Source: Caulobacter vibrioides
GTDB taxonomy: Bacteria > Pseudomonadota > Alphaproteobacteria > Caulobacterales > Caulobacteraceae
Assembly: GCA_001449105.1 (NCBI GenBank)
Contig: LNIY01000045.1
Coordinates: 37,334 to 101,333, forward strand
DNA: 64,000 nucleotides
Direction: 5' to 3'
Made by a program: the position numbers and the translations under genes. This document shows positions 40,909-51,083 of this stretch, piece after piece; position 1 is the stretch's first letter, and every line of letters starts with the position of its first letter. The notes under the pieces were generated by a model. That model did no database searches. It was given only the letters and a program-made list of their open reading frames with translations, and was not told where the DNA came from.

Positions 40909-43074
40909 CTAGAAGTCCGTGGAGACCGACAGGCGCACGGTGCGCGGAGCGCCCAGCGTCAGGTAGTTGGCGCCCGGATAGCCGCCGACCGCCACCCACT
41001 GGTTCTTGTCGGCCAGGTTCTCGATGCGGGCGCGCAGGGTGACCGGGCGATCGCCGGCCTCGAAGGCGTAGCGCACGCCGGCGTCGAAGCGGGTCCACGA
41101 GCCCAGCTTCACCGTGTTGGCCTCGTTGGCGGCCTGCGAGCCGGTGTAGGTCGCGCGGCCCTCGACGGTCAGGCCCTCGAGCGTGGGAATGTCGTACTCG
41201 ACGTTGAGGTTGGCCTGGAACTCCGGAACGCCGATCGCCGACTTGCCTTCCAGCGCGGCGGTCTGGGCGCGGTTGATCTTGGTGTCCATCCACGTGGCGC
41301 CGCCGATCAGGCGCAGGCCGGGGGTGAGCTCGCCATAGGCCGTCAGCTCGACGCCCTTGTTCTCCTGCTCGCCGTCGGCGCCGTAGATGCGGGTGGTGGT
41401 GTTGAAGTACTCGCTGGGCTTGGTGGTGCGGAAGACGCTCAGGGCGCCGCCGAACGAACCGCCGTCGTATTTCACGCCCGCCTCGGCCTGCTCGGCGCGG
41501 AAGGGCGAGAGGATCTCGTTGGCGTTGGCCACGGTGACGCCGTTGACGACGGTAGGCGCGATCTTCCCGGGAACCAGGGCCTCGGCGTAGTTGGCGTAGA
41601 GCGAGATCTTGTCGCTGGGCTTGTAGACCACGGCCACCGCAGGCGTGGTGGCGTCGCTGTCGTAGGCCACGCCGCCGGCGCCGGTGTTGTAGTCGTAGGT
41701 GCGGGTCCAGATTTCCTGGTAGCGCACGCCGACCGTGACCAGCAGGGCCTCGTCCAGGAACGACAGGGTGTCGGCGACGGCGACGCTGCGGTTCTTGGCC
41801 CGCTCGGTGACATTCGGGTCCGACAGCGAGCCGCCGATGAAGAAGTCGGCCGCCGGCCTGGCCACCTGCACGGGCGTATAGAGGTTGCTGGCGAAGCCGG
41901 CGAAATTCGAGAACGCGTAGGCGTTGCGCGACTTCAGGTCGACCTGGGCGATCGAGGCCACCACGCTGTGGCCAACCGGGCCGGTGGCGAACTTGGCGCG
42001 CAGGCCGACGTCCGCCGACAGGATGGTGTCCTCGCGGACGTTGTCGAAGCGATAGGCGCTGATCGCGCCGTCCGCCTGGGCGGTCGGGTTGGCCAGCACG
42101 TTGTCTTCCTTGCCCTTGCGGCCGCCGACGGCGGCCCAGGCGCTGACCGTGTCGGTCAGGTCGAACTCGCCGCGCGCCGCGCCGAACAGCTGGCGCTCGT
42201 CGGTGTAGGTCCAGTCCTGGGCGAAGTTCTTGTCGGCCGACGGGGCCTTGGGGATGGCGCCGGCCGGGGTGACGGTCGGGCGCGGGGCGTCGATGTGGTG
42301 GTCCTGCCAGCCGAGGTCGGCCGAGAAGCGGGCGCGCTCGCCGCGGCGGTCCAGGCCCAGGCCGATCACCTTCAGGTCGCGCTTCTCGCCGTCGACGGCC
42401 GTCTCGCCGCCGTGCAGGCCGAGGTTCAGGCGCGCGCCGTAGGCGTCGTCCTGCCCGAACCGGCGAGCGACGTCGGCCTTGGCGTAGAACTGCTCGCCGC
42501 CGTCCCAGCCGGCGGTGACGCGGGTCAGGGGCGCGGCGCCGGCCCGCTTGGGCACCAGGTTGAAGGCGCCGCCGATACCGCTGCCGCCCGGGGCCGCGCC
42601 GTTCAGGAACGAGTTGGCGCCGCGGAACACGTCCACGCGCTCGACCAGCTCGGCGGCCACGAACTGCCGGGGCAGCACGCCGTAGAGGCCGTTATAGGTC
42701 ATGTCGTCGGAGTACACGGGGAAGCCGCGCACGACGTACAGTTCCTGGAAGTTGCCGAAGCCCTTGCTGACGCGGACCGTCGGGTCGTTCTGCAGCACGT
42801 CGCCGATGCCCAGGGCCTGCTGGTTGCGGATCAGCTCCTCGGTGTAGCTGGTCACTGCGAAGGGCGTGTCCATGGTGTCGAGCGCGCCCAGCAGGCCGAC
42901 GCGGGCCCCCTTGGCGACCTGGCCGCCGGCATAGGCGGGCGGCAGGCGCACCTGCGAGCCGGTGACGATCACTTCCTCGACGGCCGTGGTTTCGGCGTCC
43001 TGCGCAAGGACGGGGCTCGCCGCGAGCGGGGCGAGCAGGGCGGTGGACAGCAGCAGGGCGAGGCGGGACGACAC
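40909..43074 (-). CDS. TonB-dependent siderophore receptor
   Basis: A 721-residue outer-membrane receptor. Signal peptide (LALLLSTALLAPLAASPVLAQ), a TonB-box-like EEVIVTGS, a plug domain (ALGIGDVLQNDPTVRVSKG, DVFRGANSFLNGAAPGGSGIGGAFN) and a 22-strand barrel ending in the usual C-terminal Phe (STDF). No N-terminal signalling (STN) domain, so it is probably not coupled to a FecI-type sigma. The start is GTG at 43074 with GGAGAAA upstream. Ferric siderophore import is the expected job; ligand unknown. Confidence 0.92.
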   Translation of the reverse strand: MSSRLALLLSTALLAPLAASPVLAQDAETTAVEEVIVTGSQVRLPPAYAGGQVAKGARVGLLGALDTMDTPFAVTSYTEELIRNQQALGIGDVLQNDPTVRVSKGFGNFQELYVVRGFPVYSDDMTYNGLYGVLPRQFVAAELVERVDVFRGANSFLNGAAPGGSGIGGAFNLVPKRAGAAPLTRVTAGWDGGEQFYAKADVARRFGQDDAYGARLNLGLHGGETAVDGEKRDLKVIGLGLDRRGERARFSADLGWQDHHIDAPRPTVTPAGAIPKAPSADKNFAQDWTYTDERQLFGAARGEFDLTDTVSAWAAVGGRKGKEDNVLANPTAQADGAISAYRFDNVREDTILSADVGLRAKFATGPVGHSVVASIAQVDLKSRNAYAFSNFAGFASNLYTPVQVARPAADFFIGGSLSDPNVTERAKNRSVAVADTLSFLDEALLVTVGVRYQEIWTRTYDYNTGAGGVAYDSDATTPAVAVVYKPSDKISLYANYAEALVPGKIAPTVVNGVTVANANEILSPFRAEQAEAGVKYDGGSFGGALSVFRTTKPSEYFNTTTRIYGADGEQENKGVELTAYGELTPGLRLIGGATWMDTKINRAQTAALEGKSAIGVPEFQANLNVEYDIPTLEGLTVEGRATYTGSQAANEANTVKLGSWTRFDAGVRYAFEAGDRPVTLRARIENLADKNQWVAVGGYPGANYLTLGAPRTVRLSVSTDF

Positions 43075-43240
43075 GGGATTTCTCCGACAGCTGAGAATGC
43101 GTCGCGATAAAGGGAAAGCGCCGGCGTGACAACAACGGGGCGCTCGATGGGCGAGTTTGCCGGTAACCCGTTGCCGTAACTCGCGTTTCGGCTGTGAAAG
43201 CGTCGGGTAGGCGAAGTTCCTGCGACCTCGGTCACTCTTC

Positions 43241-43347
43241 ACCGAGCATCCCCGCGAAGGCGGGGATCCAAGCTGACGTTCGGGATCGAGCACGGCCGTG
43301 GGCAGCCTGCAGACTCGGTTTGGGTCGCCGCCTTCGCGGGGAAGGCG
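43241..43347. repeat. Intergenic palindrome, family D (copy 2)
   Basis: Opens CACCGAGCATCCCCGCGAAGG, closes CGCCTTCGCGGGGAAGGCG. It matches copy 1 at 31308-31412 in its outer arms; the centre differs. It fills part of the 310-base gap 43075-43385, whose remainder (43075-43240) is the upstream region of the TonB receptor gene, where I see no convincing Fur box. Confidence 0.82.
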
Positions 43348-43385
43348 AAATCCTGGGCTTCGGGTGGCTGACTGGAGGCTCGACC

Positions 43386-44215
43386 TTACGGCCGCCGCCA
43401 GCCCGTGGGTCGGCCCACGCCGGCCGCGTCGATGCGGGCGATCGCCTCGGCCAAGGGCTCGATCGCCACGGCCATGTGGTGGGCGTTGGCGTGGACGATG
43501 GTGTCGCGGTCCAGCAGGACGGCGACGTGGCCCTTCCAGAACACCAGGTCGCCGCGCCGGCGCTCGGCCTCGTCTATCGGCTGGAGAAAGCCGAACTGCA
43601 TGTCGGTGTCGCGCGGCGCGGCCTTGCCCGAGGCGGCCAGGGCCTGCTGCACCAGGCCCGAGCAGTCCAGGCCCAGCGACTCCCGCCCGCCCCACTGGTA
43701 GGGCGCGCCGAGGAACCCCTCGGCCACGGCGGCCGGGTCGATCGCGCTGGCCATGCCGATCGGCGCCAGGTGGGCCTCGATGAACCAGCCCGTGCCGGCG
43801 CCCTTGGCGAAGCGGCCTTCGCGGGCCTCCACGCTCACCAGCGCGCCCAGCGAATAGAGGCCTTGCGGGCGCGACTTGATGTTCGGCTCGCTGAACGCAT
43901 AGGTGCGCAGCGCCGCAACCTGGTGGGTGGCCGGCTCGCCGACGGGGCCAAGATCGGTCTCGGCGATCCAGCCCACATAGCCGTCGCGGGCGCCCTGGCC
44001 CCAGGCGAAGCCGTCCTTGACGTCGAGCACCGCAAAGCGCTCGCCGAACAGCAGCTGGGTCCATTGCTCGGCGTCGGGCGTCGGGGCCTTGCGCAGGGCG
44101 GCGGCGGGCGCCGTCACCCGGCGGGCCTTGGGGGCGTCGTAGCGCTCGGCGGCGACGATCCCCTCCAGCGCGATATCGGCCAGGTCCGGGCGGGCCAGGG
44201 TGAGGCGCGGATCCA

Positions 44216-44216
<1 letters not shown>
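43386..44216 (-). CDS. NlpC/P60 (C40) peptidase
   Basis: A 276-residue cell-wall-type cysteine peptidase. N-terminal SH3-like segments (RRVTAPAAALRKAPTPDAEQW, VLDVKDGFAWGQG), then the catalytic domain with LDCSGLVQQAL (Cys), KGHVAVLLDRD (His) and a third polar residue in HANAHH. No signal peptide is visible, so it may act in the cytosol or be exported by another route. It follows the leucyl aminopeptidase gene, sharing one base at the junction; both may work on peptides such as murein fragments. Such pairings are common in alphaproteobacteria. Confidence 0.88.
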
Positions 44217-45634
<1,418 letters not shown>

Positions 45635-45720
45635 GGGCCGGGGCCTTCGCGAATTTATGCTTAACGATTCCTTGAGGGGGCCGCGCGATGCTCGGCCGAC
45701 CTTCCGGAGACATGCCTTCC

Positions 45721-46569
45721 ATGTGTCGCAAGCCCGTCCTGCTCGCAACCGTCCTGACGCCTATTCTTCTGCTGAGCGTTCCGGCCCTGGCCGCGGGCAA
45801 GGGCGACAAGGCCGCCAAATCCGCCGCGAGCGCCCCGGTCGCCGTCCAGCCGACGGCCCAGCCCGCCGAGCCTCGCAAGGCCGGCGCCGCCGAGCGCGCC
45901 GAGGCCCGCCGTCTGGATCCGCTGGCCCGCGCCGCTTTCTGGAGCAACGAATTCGAGGCCGATCCCCGCGACGCCGAGGCGGGCGTGGCCCTCTCGCAAG
46001 CCCTGCGCTCGCTGGGCCGCTACGACGACGCGGCCGCCGCTTCGAGCCGGGTTCTGGTCTCGCATCCGAGCGACGTCGAGGCCCTGCTGGAGACCGCGCG
46101 GGTTCAACTGGCGCGGGGCGAGGGCTTCTTCGCCATCGAGCCGGCCAGGACCGCCGCCGCCGCGGCGCCGCGCGACTGGCGCCCGCAATCCTTGCTCGGG
46201 GTGGCCTTGGAGCAGTCCAAGCGCGACGACGAGGCCCTGGTCGCCCACCGCCAGGCCGTGGCTCTCGCCGCCAACGAAGCCGCGCCCGCCGCGAACCTGG
46301 CCATGTACCTGGCCGGTCATGGCGACCTGGCCGGCGCCGAGGCCCTGCTGCGCAAGGCCGTGGCCATGCCGTCCTCGACGATCCAGATCCGCCAGAACCT
46401 GGCCCTCGTGGTCGGCCTGCAGGGCCGCGTCGACGAGGCCGAGCGCATGGCCCGCCAGGACCTGCCGCCTCAGATGGTCGACAACAACCTGGCCTGGCTG
46501 CGCGCCGCGCTTGGCCAGGGCCAGGGCTCGGCCACCCGCACCTGGGACGCGGTCAAGGCCGGCGGCTAG
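45721..46569 (+). CDS. TadD-like tetratricopeptide repeat protein
   Basis: A 282-residue exported TPR protein. A signal peptide (LLATVLTPILLLSVPALAAG), a linker, then about five TPR units (VALSQALRSLGRYDDAAAASSRVL, LGVALEQSKRDDEALVAHRQAV and so on). The ending TIQIRQNLALVVGLQGRVDEAERMARQDLP is characteristic of TadD proteins of Flp pilus/tight-adherence systems. No tad/cpa genes are nearby, so it may be a stray or paralogous TadD. Start 45721 is chosen for spacing to GGAGA; 45688 and 45712 are possible. Confidence 0.78.
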   Translation: MCRKPVLLATVLTPILLLSVPALAAGKGDKAAKSAASAPVAVQPTAQPAEPRKAGAAERAEARRLDPLARAAFWSNEFEADPRDAEAGVALSQALRSLGRYDDAAAASSRVLVSHPSDVEALLETARVQLARGEGFFAIEPARTAAAAAPRDWRPQSLLGVALEQSKRDDEALVAHRQAVALAANEAAPAANLAMYLAGHGDLAGAEALLRKAVAMPSSTIQIRQNLALVVGLQGRVDEAERMARQDLPPQMVDNNLAWLRAALGQGQGSATRTWDAVKAGG

Positions 46570-47621
46570 GGTGCCAGCGTCACCCCGACGTCGGGCCGGG
46601 TCTCGCCGTTGACCTGGGCGAGCCACGCCGCCTGGATCGCTTCGGGACCTTGCGAGCGCTGGACGTGCAGCCAGCGCGGGGCGTCGGCGACGAAGCCGGC
46701 CCAGGCCTGTCCATAGCGCTGGTCGAACCCGCCCGGGCCCCAGTCCTGCCGCCGCTTGGCGATGCGGTCGGGGGCGAAGAAGAACACCGGCTTGGCGCCG
46801 GGCAGGCGGCCCTGGGCGCCGCCGGCCTCCCAGTGGGCGCCGCCCACCAGCATCGAATAGGCCAGGTCCTCGCCGAAGGTCTCGTGCACGCCGCGCAGCA
46901 CGCCCGCGTCGCCGGCGAAGTCGACCGAGGCCGTCGGCCGCGCGATCGTCGCCTCGGAAAGCTCGCCATAGGCCAGCACCTGGTCGTGATAGCCCAGCCC
47001 CTCGACGAAGCCGCGGCCGCGCGGCGAGGTCAGTCCGACAACCCGCGTCGTCCCGCGCTTCTTCAGCAGGTGGGCCAGGCCGATCGCCGTCTTGGCCGAG
47101 GCGCTGGTCAGCACGACCGATTTCGCGCCGAAGCCGGCGTGTTCATCTAGGAAGTCGTCGATCAGGAACGAGGTGATGAACAGCGGTTGCAGCAGGGCGC
47201 GGTGGTCGTCCTGGCCCTGCTCGTCGTCCACCGCCAGATAGTGGTTGTAGGCGGCCGCCAGGCCCTGGCGATGGGGCGAGGCGTCGGCCAGGCCCGCCCG
47301 TCCGGGTCGCGCCTTGACCGTCAGGTGCGTCGACATCGGCAGGTAGCCGTAGAACCGTCGCCCGACCGCCACCTCGGGATGGGCCGAGGCCTCGACCCGC
47401 GCATGGCCCCAGACCGGCACGCGTCCCCAGCCCTCGGGGCCGGGAAAGAAGTCCCAGTAGCGCATGGTCTCGCCGAAGGCGGCGTAGGTGACGTTGTTGG
47501 CGGTCAGGGCGAAGCTCTCGACCGCCAGCCGGACCTCGCCCTCCTCCAGCGGCGGCGGATCGACGTCCTGGAACCGCGTGTTGCGCAGGTCGGACTTGGC
47601 GACCAGAAAATCCCAGGCCAT
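46566..47621 (-). CDS. DUF2855 family protein (MDR-like)
   Basis: A 351-residue protein of the DUF2855 group, related to medium-chain dehydrogenases: N-terminal GroES-like part (VRLAVESFALTANNVTYAAFGETM), and a nucleotide-fold part with VVLTSASAKTAIGLAHLLKKRG and VDFAGDAG. The usual GxGxxG is replaced by TSASAKTA, which questions NADPH binding. Activity has not been assigned in the family. Convergent with the TPR gene, sharing CTAG. Confidence 0.82.
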   Translation of the reverse strand: MAWDFLVAKSDLRNTRFQDVDPPPLEEGEVRLAVESFALTANNVTYAAFGETMRYWDFFPGPEGWGRVPVWGHARVEASAHPEVAVGRRFYGYLPMSTHLTVKARPGRAGLADASPHRQGLAAAYNHYLAVDDEQGQDDHRALLQPLFITSFLIDDFLDEHAGFGAKSVVLTSASAKTAIGLAHLLKKRGTTRVVGLTSPRGRGFVEGLGYHDQVLAYGELSEATIARPTASVDFAGDAGVLRGVHETFGEDLAYSMLVGGAHWEAGGAQGRLPGAKPVFFFAPDRIAKRRQDWGPGGFDQRYGQAWAGFVADAPRWLHVQRSQGPEAIQAAWLAQVNGETRPDVGVTLAP

Positions 47622-47720
47622 GGCCGTCTCCCTCGGCGATCGACGCTAAAGGAGTAGGCGGCGGGCGCGGCTGGAAGTCAAACGATTGTTTGAATTTCTG
47701 TCGCCCCCAAACTTTCCTTC

Positions 47721-47870
47721 GTCATCCCGGCCGCAGCGCAGCGGAGAGCCGGGACCCAGGGGGCTCGGGCTCCACGCTCGAGTTCGCCGCCCAGCGGTTG
47801 CCATCGCATTGCCGGCTGCCCCTGGGTCCCGGCTCTACGGCTCGCTGCGCGAACCTCCGGCCGGGATGAC
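47721..47870. repeat. Intergenic palindrome, family B (copy 2)
   Basis: Opens GTCATCCCGGCCGCAGCG, closes CCGGCCGGGATGAC, with GGGACCCAGGGG and CCCCTGGGTCCC inside. It occupies most of the 268-base gap between the DUF2855 and NUDIX genes. Confidence 0.88.
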
Positions 47871-47889
47871 GCGGAGGGGGCTCGTTCCG

Positions 47890-48468
47890 CTAAAACAGCC
47901 GCAGGGCCGCGTATTGTAGCAGCATGATCGTCTTGGCGTCGCGGATCGCGCCGGAGTCGATCATCGCCAGGGCGTCCTCGATGGTGATCTCCTCGACGGC
48001 GATGTCCTCGCCCTCGTCGGCCTCGCCGCCGCCGGCCGAGACCCGGTCCTCGGGGCTGTATTCGCCGACGAAGAAGTGCAGCCGCTCGGTCACCGAGCCG
48101 GGGCTCATGAAGGCGTCGAAAATCTTGCGCACCGTCTTCACGCGGAAGCCGGTCTCTTCCTCGACCTCGGCGCGGATGCGGGTCTCGGGCTCGGCGTCGT
48201 CGAGCAGGCCCGCCGGAACCTCCAGCAGCAGGTCGTCGTGGCCGTTGACGAAGGCCGGGTAGCGGAACTGGCTGACCAGCACGATCGTCCGCCGGGCGGG
48301 GTCGTAGAGTAGGATCGCCGCGCCGTTGCCTCGGTCGTAGGTCTCGCGCGTCTGGCGCTGCCAGGTCCCGTCGGCGCGCAGGTACGAGAAGGTGGTCTTC
48401 TTCAGCACGTACCAGTTGTCGGACAGGAGGGTGACGTCCTCCACGCGGACGCGGTCGGCGATGCTCAT
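47890..48468 (-). CDS. NUDIX hydrolase (NudK/ADP-ribose-pyrophosphatase type)
   Basis: A 192-residue NUDIX protein that hydrolyses nucleoside diphosphate-X compounds such as GDP-mannose. It has the NudK-like opening VTLLSDNWYVLKKTTFSYLRADGTWQRQTRE and EVPAGLLDDAEPE, and a C-terminal EDIAVEEITIEDALAMI segment. The Nudix box is off the consensus: the stretch GLLDDAEPETRIRAEVEEETGF is one residue short, and the Arg before the first box Glu is Ala, although Arg lies one residue before. The EEETG metal Glu cluster is intact. Start 48468. Confidence 0.88.
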   Translation of the reverse strand: MSIADRVRVEDVTLLSDNWYVLKKTTFSYLRADGTWQRQTRETYDRGNGAAILLYDPARRTIVLVSQFRYPAFVNGHDDLLLEVPAGLLDDAEPETRIRAEVEEETGFRVKTVRKIFDAFMSPGSVTERLHFFVGEYSPEDRVSAGGGEADEGEDIAVEEITIEDALAMIDSGAIRDAKTIMLLQYAALRLF

Positions 48469-48513
48469 GGCGGAGGCTCCGTTGAAGGTTGGCGCGCGGC
48501 CTGGCGGCAAGGC

Positions 48514-50130
48514 TCAGGCGATCTGCCGGGGCGTCCGCCGAGTCTGTATCAGTTCGACGTCCGTCTCCACCACGAAGCGGCTGCCCAGGCCGGGCGTGCT
48601 GTCGACGGTGATCACGCCGCCCATGGTGTCGACGATCTGGCGGGTGATGCTGAGGCCAAGGCCGGTGCCGCCCACGTGGCGCGAGGCGTCGCCCACCTGC
48701 TCGAACGGCCGGAAGATCGCGTCCAGCTGGTCGGGCGCGATGCCGACACCGGTGTCCTCCACGGTGAAGCGCAGACGCGCCGTCTCGCCGGCCTCGCCCT
48801 CCAGGCGCTCGACCCGCAGGACCACGTGGCCGGCGTCGGTGAACTTGATGGCGTTGCCCAGCAGGTTGATCAGCACCTGCCGCAGGCGCTTGGGATCGGC
48901 GACGACCGTGGTCGGAACCTCGGGCGCCAGGGCGACGGCGAAGGCCAGGTCCTTTTCCTCGGCGCGCAGGCGGAACATCTGGTCCAGCTCGGCCAGGCAC
49001 GCGGCCAGGTCGAAGGCGACCGGTTGCAGGTCCAGCTTGCCGGCCTCGATCTTGGCCAGGTCGAGGATGTCGGTGATCACCGCCAGCAGGTGCTCGCCGC
49101 TGGCGCGGATGGCGTCGACGGCGGTGCGCTGCCTGGGGTCGAGGTTTCCGCGGCTGAGCCAGTAGCTGTAGCCGATCACCCCGTTCAGCGGCGTGCGCAG
49201 CTCGTGGCTCATGTGGCTGAGGAACTGCGACTTGGCGGCGTTGGCGGTCTCGGCGGCGATGCGGGCGTCCGACAGGGCGCGGGCCTCGTCGGCCTGCTGG
49301 CGCTGGCGGGCCTCGAACTCGCGGCGCATGCCGAAGACGCGGTGCGTCAGGAAGGCGCCGATCATCACCAGCCAGACGCCCAGGATGATCAGGTACCACT
49401 GCTCGTCCGACAGCTGGACGCCCTCGAAGGTCATGGCGTCGAGCGAGACGGCCAGCGGGCCGGGCGGGGCGCTGCCGACGGCGACGGCGACCGAGCGCAC
49501 GTCCGACAGGTCCGGGCTCATGTCGCCGCGGGCCAGGCCGTGGCTGGCGACCCACCATTGCTCGGGCTCCAGCCGGTCCAGCGGCAGGGTGACGGTGTTG
49601 TCGCCGGGGGCGACGGCGAACTCCATGGCCAGCGGGGCGTCCTGCACGCCGGGCCTGCCGCGCAGGGCGGCGGGCGGGGCGGTCTTGACCAGCAGCTTCA
49701 GGCGGTCGGCCTCGCCGCGCCAGCGCAGCCGCAGGGTCAGGGTCTGGAAGCGCGAGAAGTCGCGCCCCTTGGCCTTGTCGCCGAGGGCCAGTTGCAGGCC
49801 AAAGCCGCAGTAGGGATAGGCCGCGCCCGTGCGGATCTCGCACGACCAGGCCAGCGGGCGGTCGGGATCCGGCGTCACGGTCGAGCGGCCGCCGCTCTCG
49901 GAGTCGGCGAAGGCGTAGGTGGCGAACCCGCTCGACTGCGGGGTCAGGGCCAGGGCCTGGCGGGTGACGACGCTCTTGCCCAGCACGGCGGCGAAGGTGA
50001 CCAGCACCAGGAGGAAGATCGCCGCCTCGATCTTCAGGTTGCGATAGCGCAGCCAGCCGGCGTCGTTCTCGTTCGACGCGGCCGGCCCATGGGGCCGGCG
50101 GTCGAGGAAACGGAACGGACGCTGGGGCAC
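48514..50130 (-). CDS. Membrane sensor histidine kinase
   Basis: A 538-residue kinase (from GTG 50130, chosen for its AGGAG ribosome site; the frame begins at 50169). Order: TM helix near residues 33-55, a large periplasmic domain of about 200 residues with two Cys (WSCEIR, PYCGFG) resembling a carbohydrate-binding beta-sandwich, a second TM helix (LIILGVWLVMIGAFLTHRV), coiled linker, HisKA with MSHELRTPLNG (His about 295), then HATPase_c with NLLGNAIKFT and GLGLSI. No receiver domain. A cognate response regulator is not adjacent. Confidence 0.9.
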   Translation of the reverse strand: MPQRPFRFLDRRPHGPAASNENDAGWLRYRNLKIEAAIFLLVLVTFAAVLGKSVVTRQALALTPQSSGFATYAFADSESGGRSTVTPDPDRPLAWSCEIRTGAAYPYCGFGLQLALGDKAKGRDFSRFQTLTLRLRWRGEADRLKLLVKTAPPAALRGRPGVQDAPLAMEFAVAPGDNTVTLPLDRLEPEQWWVASHGLARGDMSPDLSDVRSVAVAVGSAPPGPLAVSLDAMTFEGVQLSDEQWYLIILGVWLVMIGAFLTHRVFGMRREFEARQRQQADEARALSDARIAAETANAAKSQFLSHMSHELRTPLNGVIGYSYWLSRGNLDPRQRTAVDAIRASGEHLLAVITDILDLAKIEAGKLDLQPVAFDLAACLAELDQMFRLRAEEKDLAFAVALAPEVPTTVVADPKRLRQVLINLLGNAIKFTDAGHVVLRVERLEGEAGETARLRFTVEDTGVGIAPDQLDAIFRPFEQVGDASRHVGGTGLGLSITRQIVDTMGGVITVDSTPGLGSRFVVETDVELIQTRRTPRQIA

Positions 50131-50201
50131 GAGGCGCTCCTGAAGGGGGCGCGCGGCCCGTCGAAACACGAGAGCGGCGACCCTATGCGGTCATGTTTGA
50201 T

Positions 50202-50260
50202 CGCCGTTTAACGGCGGGCGAAATTTCTTGCCGATTTGTCGCGAAAGCTTCTTTCGCGAC
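50202..50260. promoter_or_regulatory. Two palindromes in divergent promoter region
   Basis: CGCCGTT-T-AACGGCG (50202-50216) and GTCGCGAAAG-CTT-CTTTCGCGAC (50238-50260) are perfect inverted repeats between the histidine kinase and the following + strand gene. The second, with ten-base arms and a three-base loop, could form a hairpin in RNA or act as a binding site. It lies 70 bases before the 50331 start. Confidence 0.6.
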
Positions 50261-50330
50261 GCCGGATGGTCGTGGTTCAACTCTGCATCGGCCGAGGCTG
50301 TCGGCTGCAACCGTCCAGTGAAGGCAAAGC

Positions 50331-51077
50331 ATGTTCGCACCTCGCAAGGCCGTCGCCGTCGTCGCCCTGGCCGCCCTCATCGCGGGCGGGACCGTGGCTC
50401 CGGCCCTCGCCCAGATCCCTTCGAACCTGCGCGACCTGGTCGGCGCCCGCGCGGCGGGCGGCGAGACCGAGCTGCGAGCGCGAGGCTACGAGTCCGACCA
50501 CGTCGACGAGGGCGGCTCGGCCAAGTACGGCTACTGGCGGCGAGGCGACGAGTGCGGGCAGGTCACCACCCGCGACGGCCGCTACCTGACCATCGTCGAG
50601 GCCCGCAACATGTGCCGCAAGAAGAGCTCGGGCTCGGACGCCTCGGCCGTGGTGGCGGGCGTGGCCATCGTCGGCCTCGCCGCCGCCTTGGCGGCTCACA
50701 AGAAGAAGCACGACGACGCCGACCGCGATCACGACGCCGAGTACGAGCGCGGCTACCAGTCGGCGCTGTACGGCTCCGACTACGACGATCGCCACGAAAG
50801 CGAGGGCTATCACGAAGGGTTCCTGGCCGGGCAGTCGGAACGCGACAACCGCCGCTTCTCCAACTCGCGCTACGTGCGCAGCGCTCCGCGCGCCGCCCAG
50901 GACGCCTGCTCGCGCCGCGCCGACGAGTTCCAGAGCCGCCCCTACGGCAGCAGCGTGCCGATCAGCGTGCGCGACCTGGGCCGGGGCGACTGGGAGCTGA
51001 CCATGGCCACGGGGTCCTATCGCTCGCGCTGCACGGCCTCGGCCAGCGGCCAGGTGCGGTCGATCGATCCCTACTGA
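50331..51077 (+). CDS. Secreted/anchored protein with basic-acidic central region
   Basis: A 248-residue protein: signal peptide (AVAVVALAALIAGGTVAPALAQ), a domain with RARGYESDHVDEGGSAKYGYWRRGDECGQV, a second hydrophobic segment (AVVAGVAIVGLAAALAAHKKK, about 105-125), a charged DDADRDHDAEYERGYQSALYG repeat-like region and a C-terminal Cys-containing domain. The GYW-x5-C-x-Q arrangement recurs in small periplasmic proteins of the group. Function unknown. Confidence 0.68.
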   Translation: MFAPRKAVAVVALAALIAGGTVAPALAQIPSNLRDLVGARAAGGETELRARGYESDHVDEGGSAKYGYWRRGDECGQVTTRDGRYLTIVEARNMCRKKSSGSDASAVVAGVAIVGLAAALAAHKKKHDDADRDHDAEYERGYQSALYGSDYDDRHESEGYHEGFLAGQSERDNRRFSNSRYVRSAPRAAQDACSRRADEFQSRPYGSSVPISVRDLGRGDWELTMATGSYRSRCTASASGQVRSIDPY

Positions 51078-51083
51078 GGGCGC

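Noticed and set aside
43075..43240. Fur box before the TonB receptor
   Set aside because: GAGAATGCGTCGC is suggestive, but the match to any consensus I recall is too weak to list.
45721..46569. Flp pilus (tad/cpa) locus
   Set aside because: Only a TadD-like TPR protein is present; no pilin, secretin or ATPase genes are nearby.
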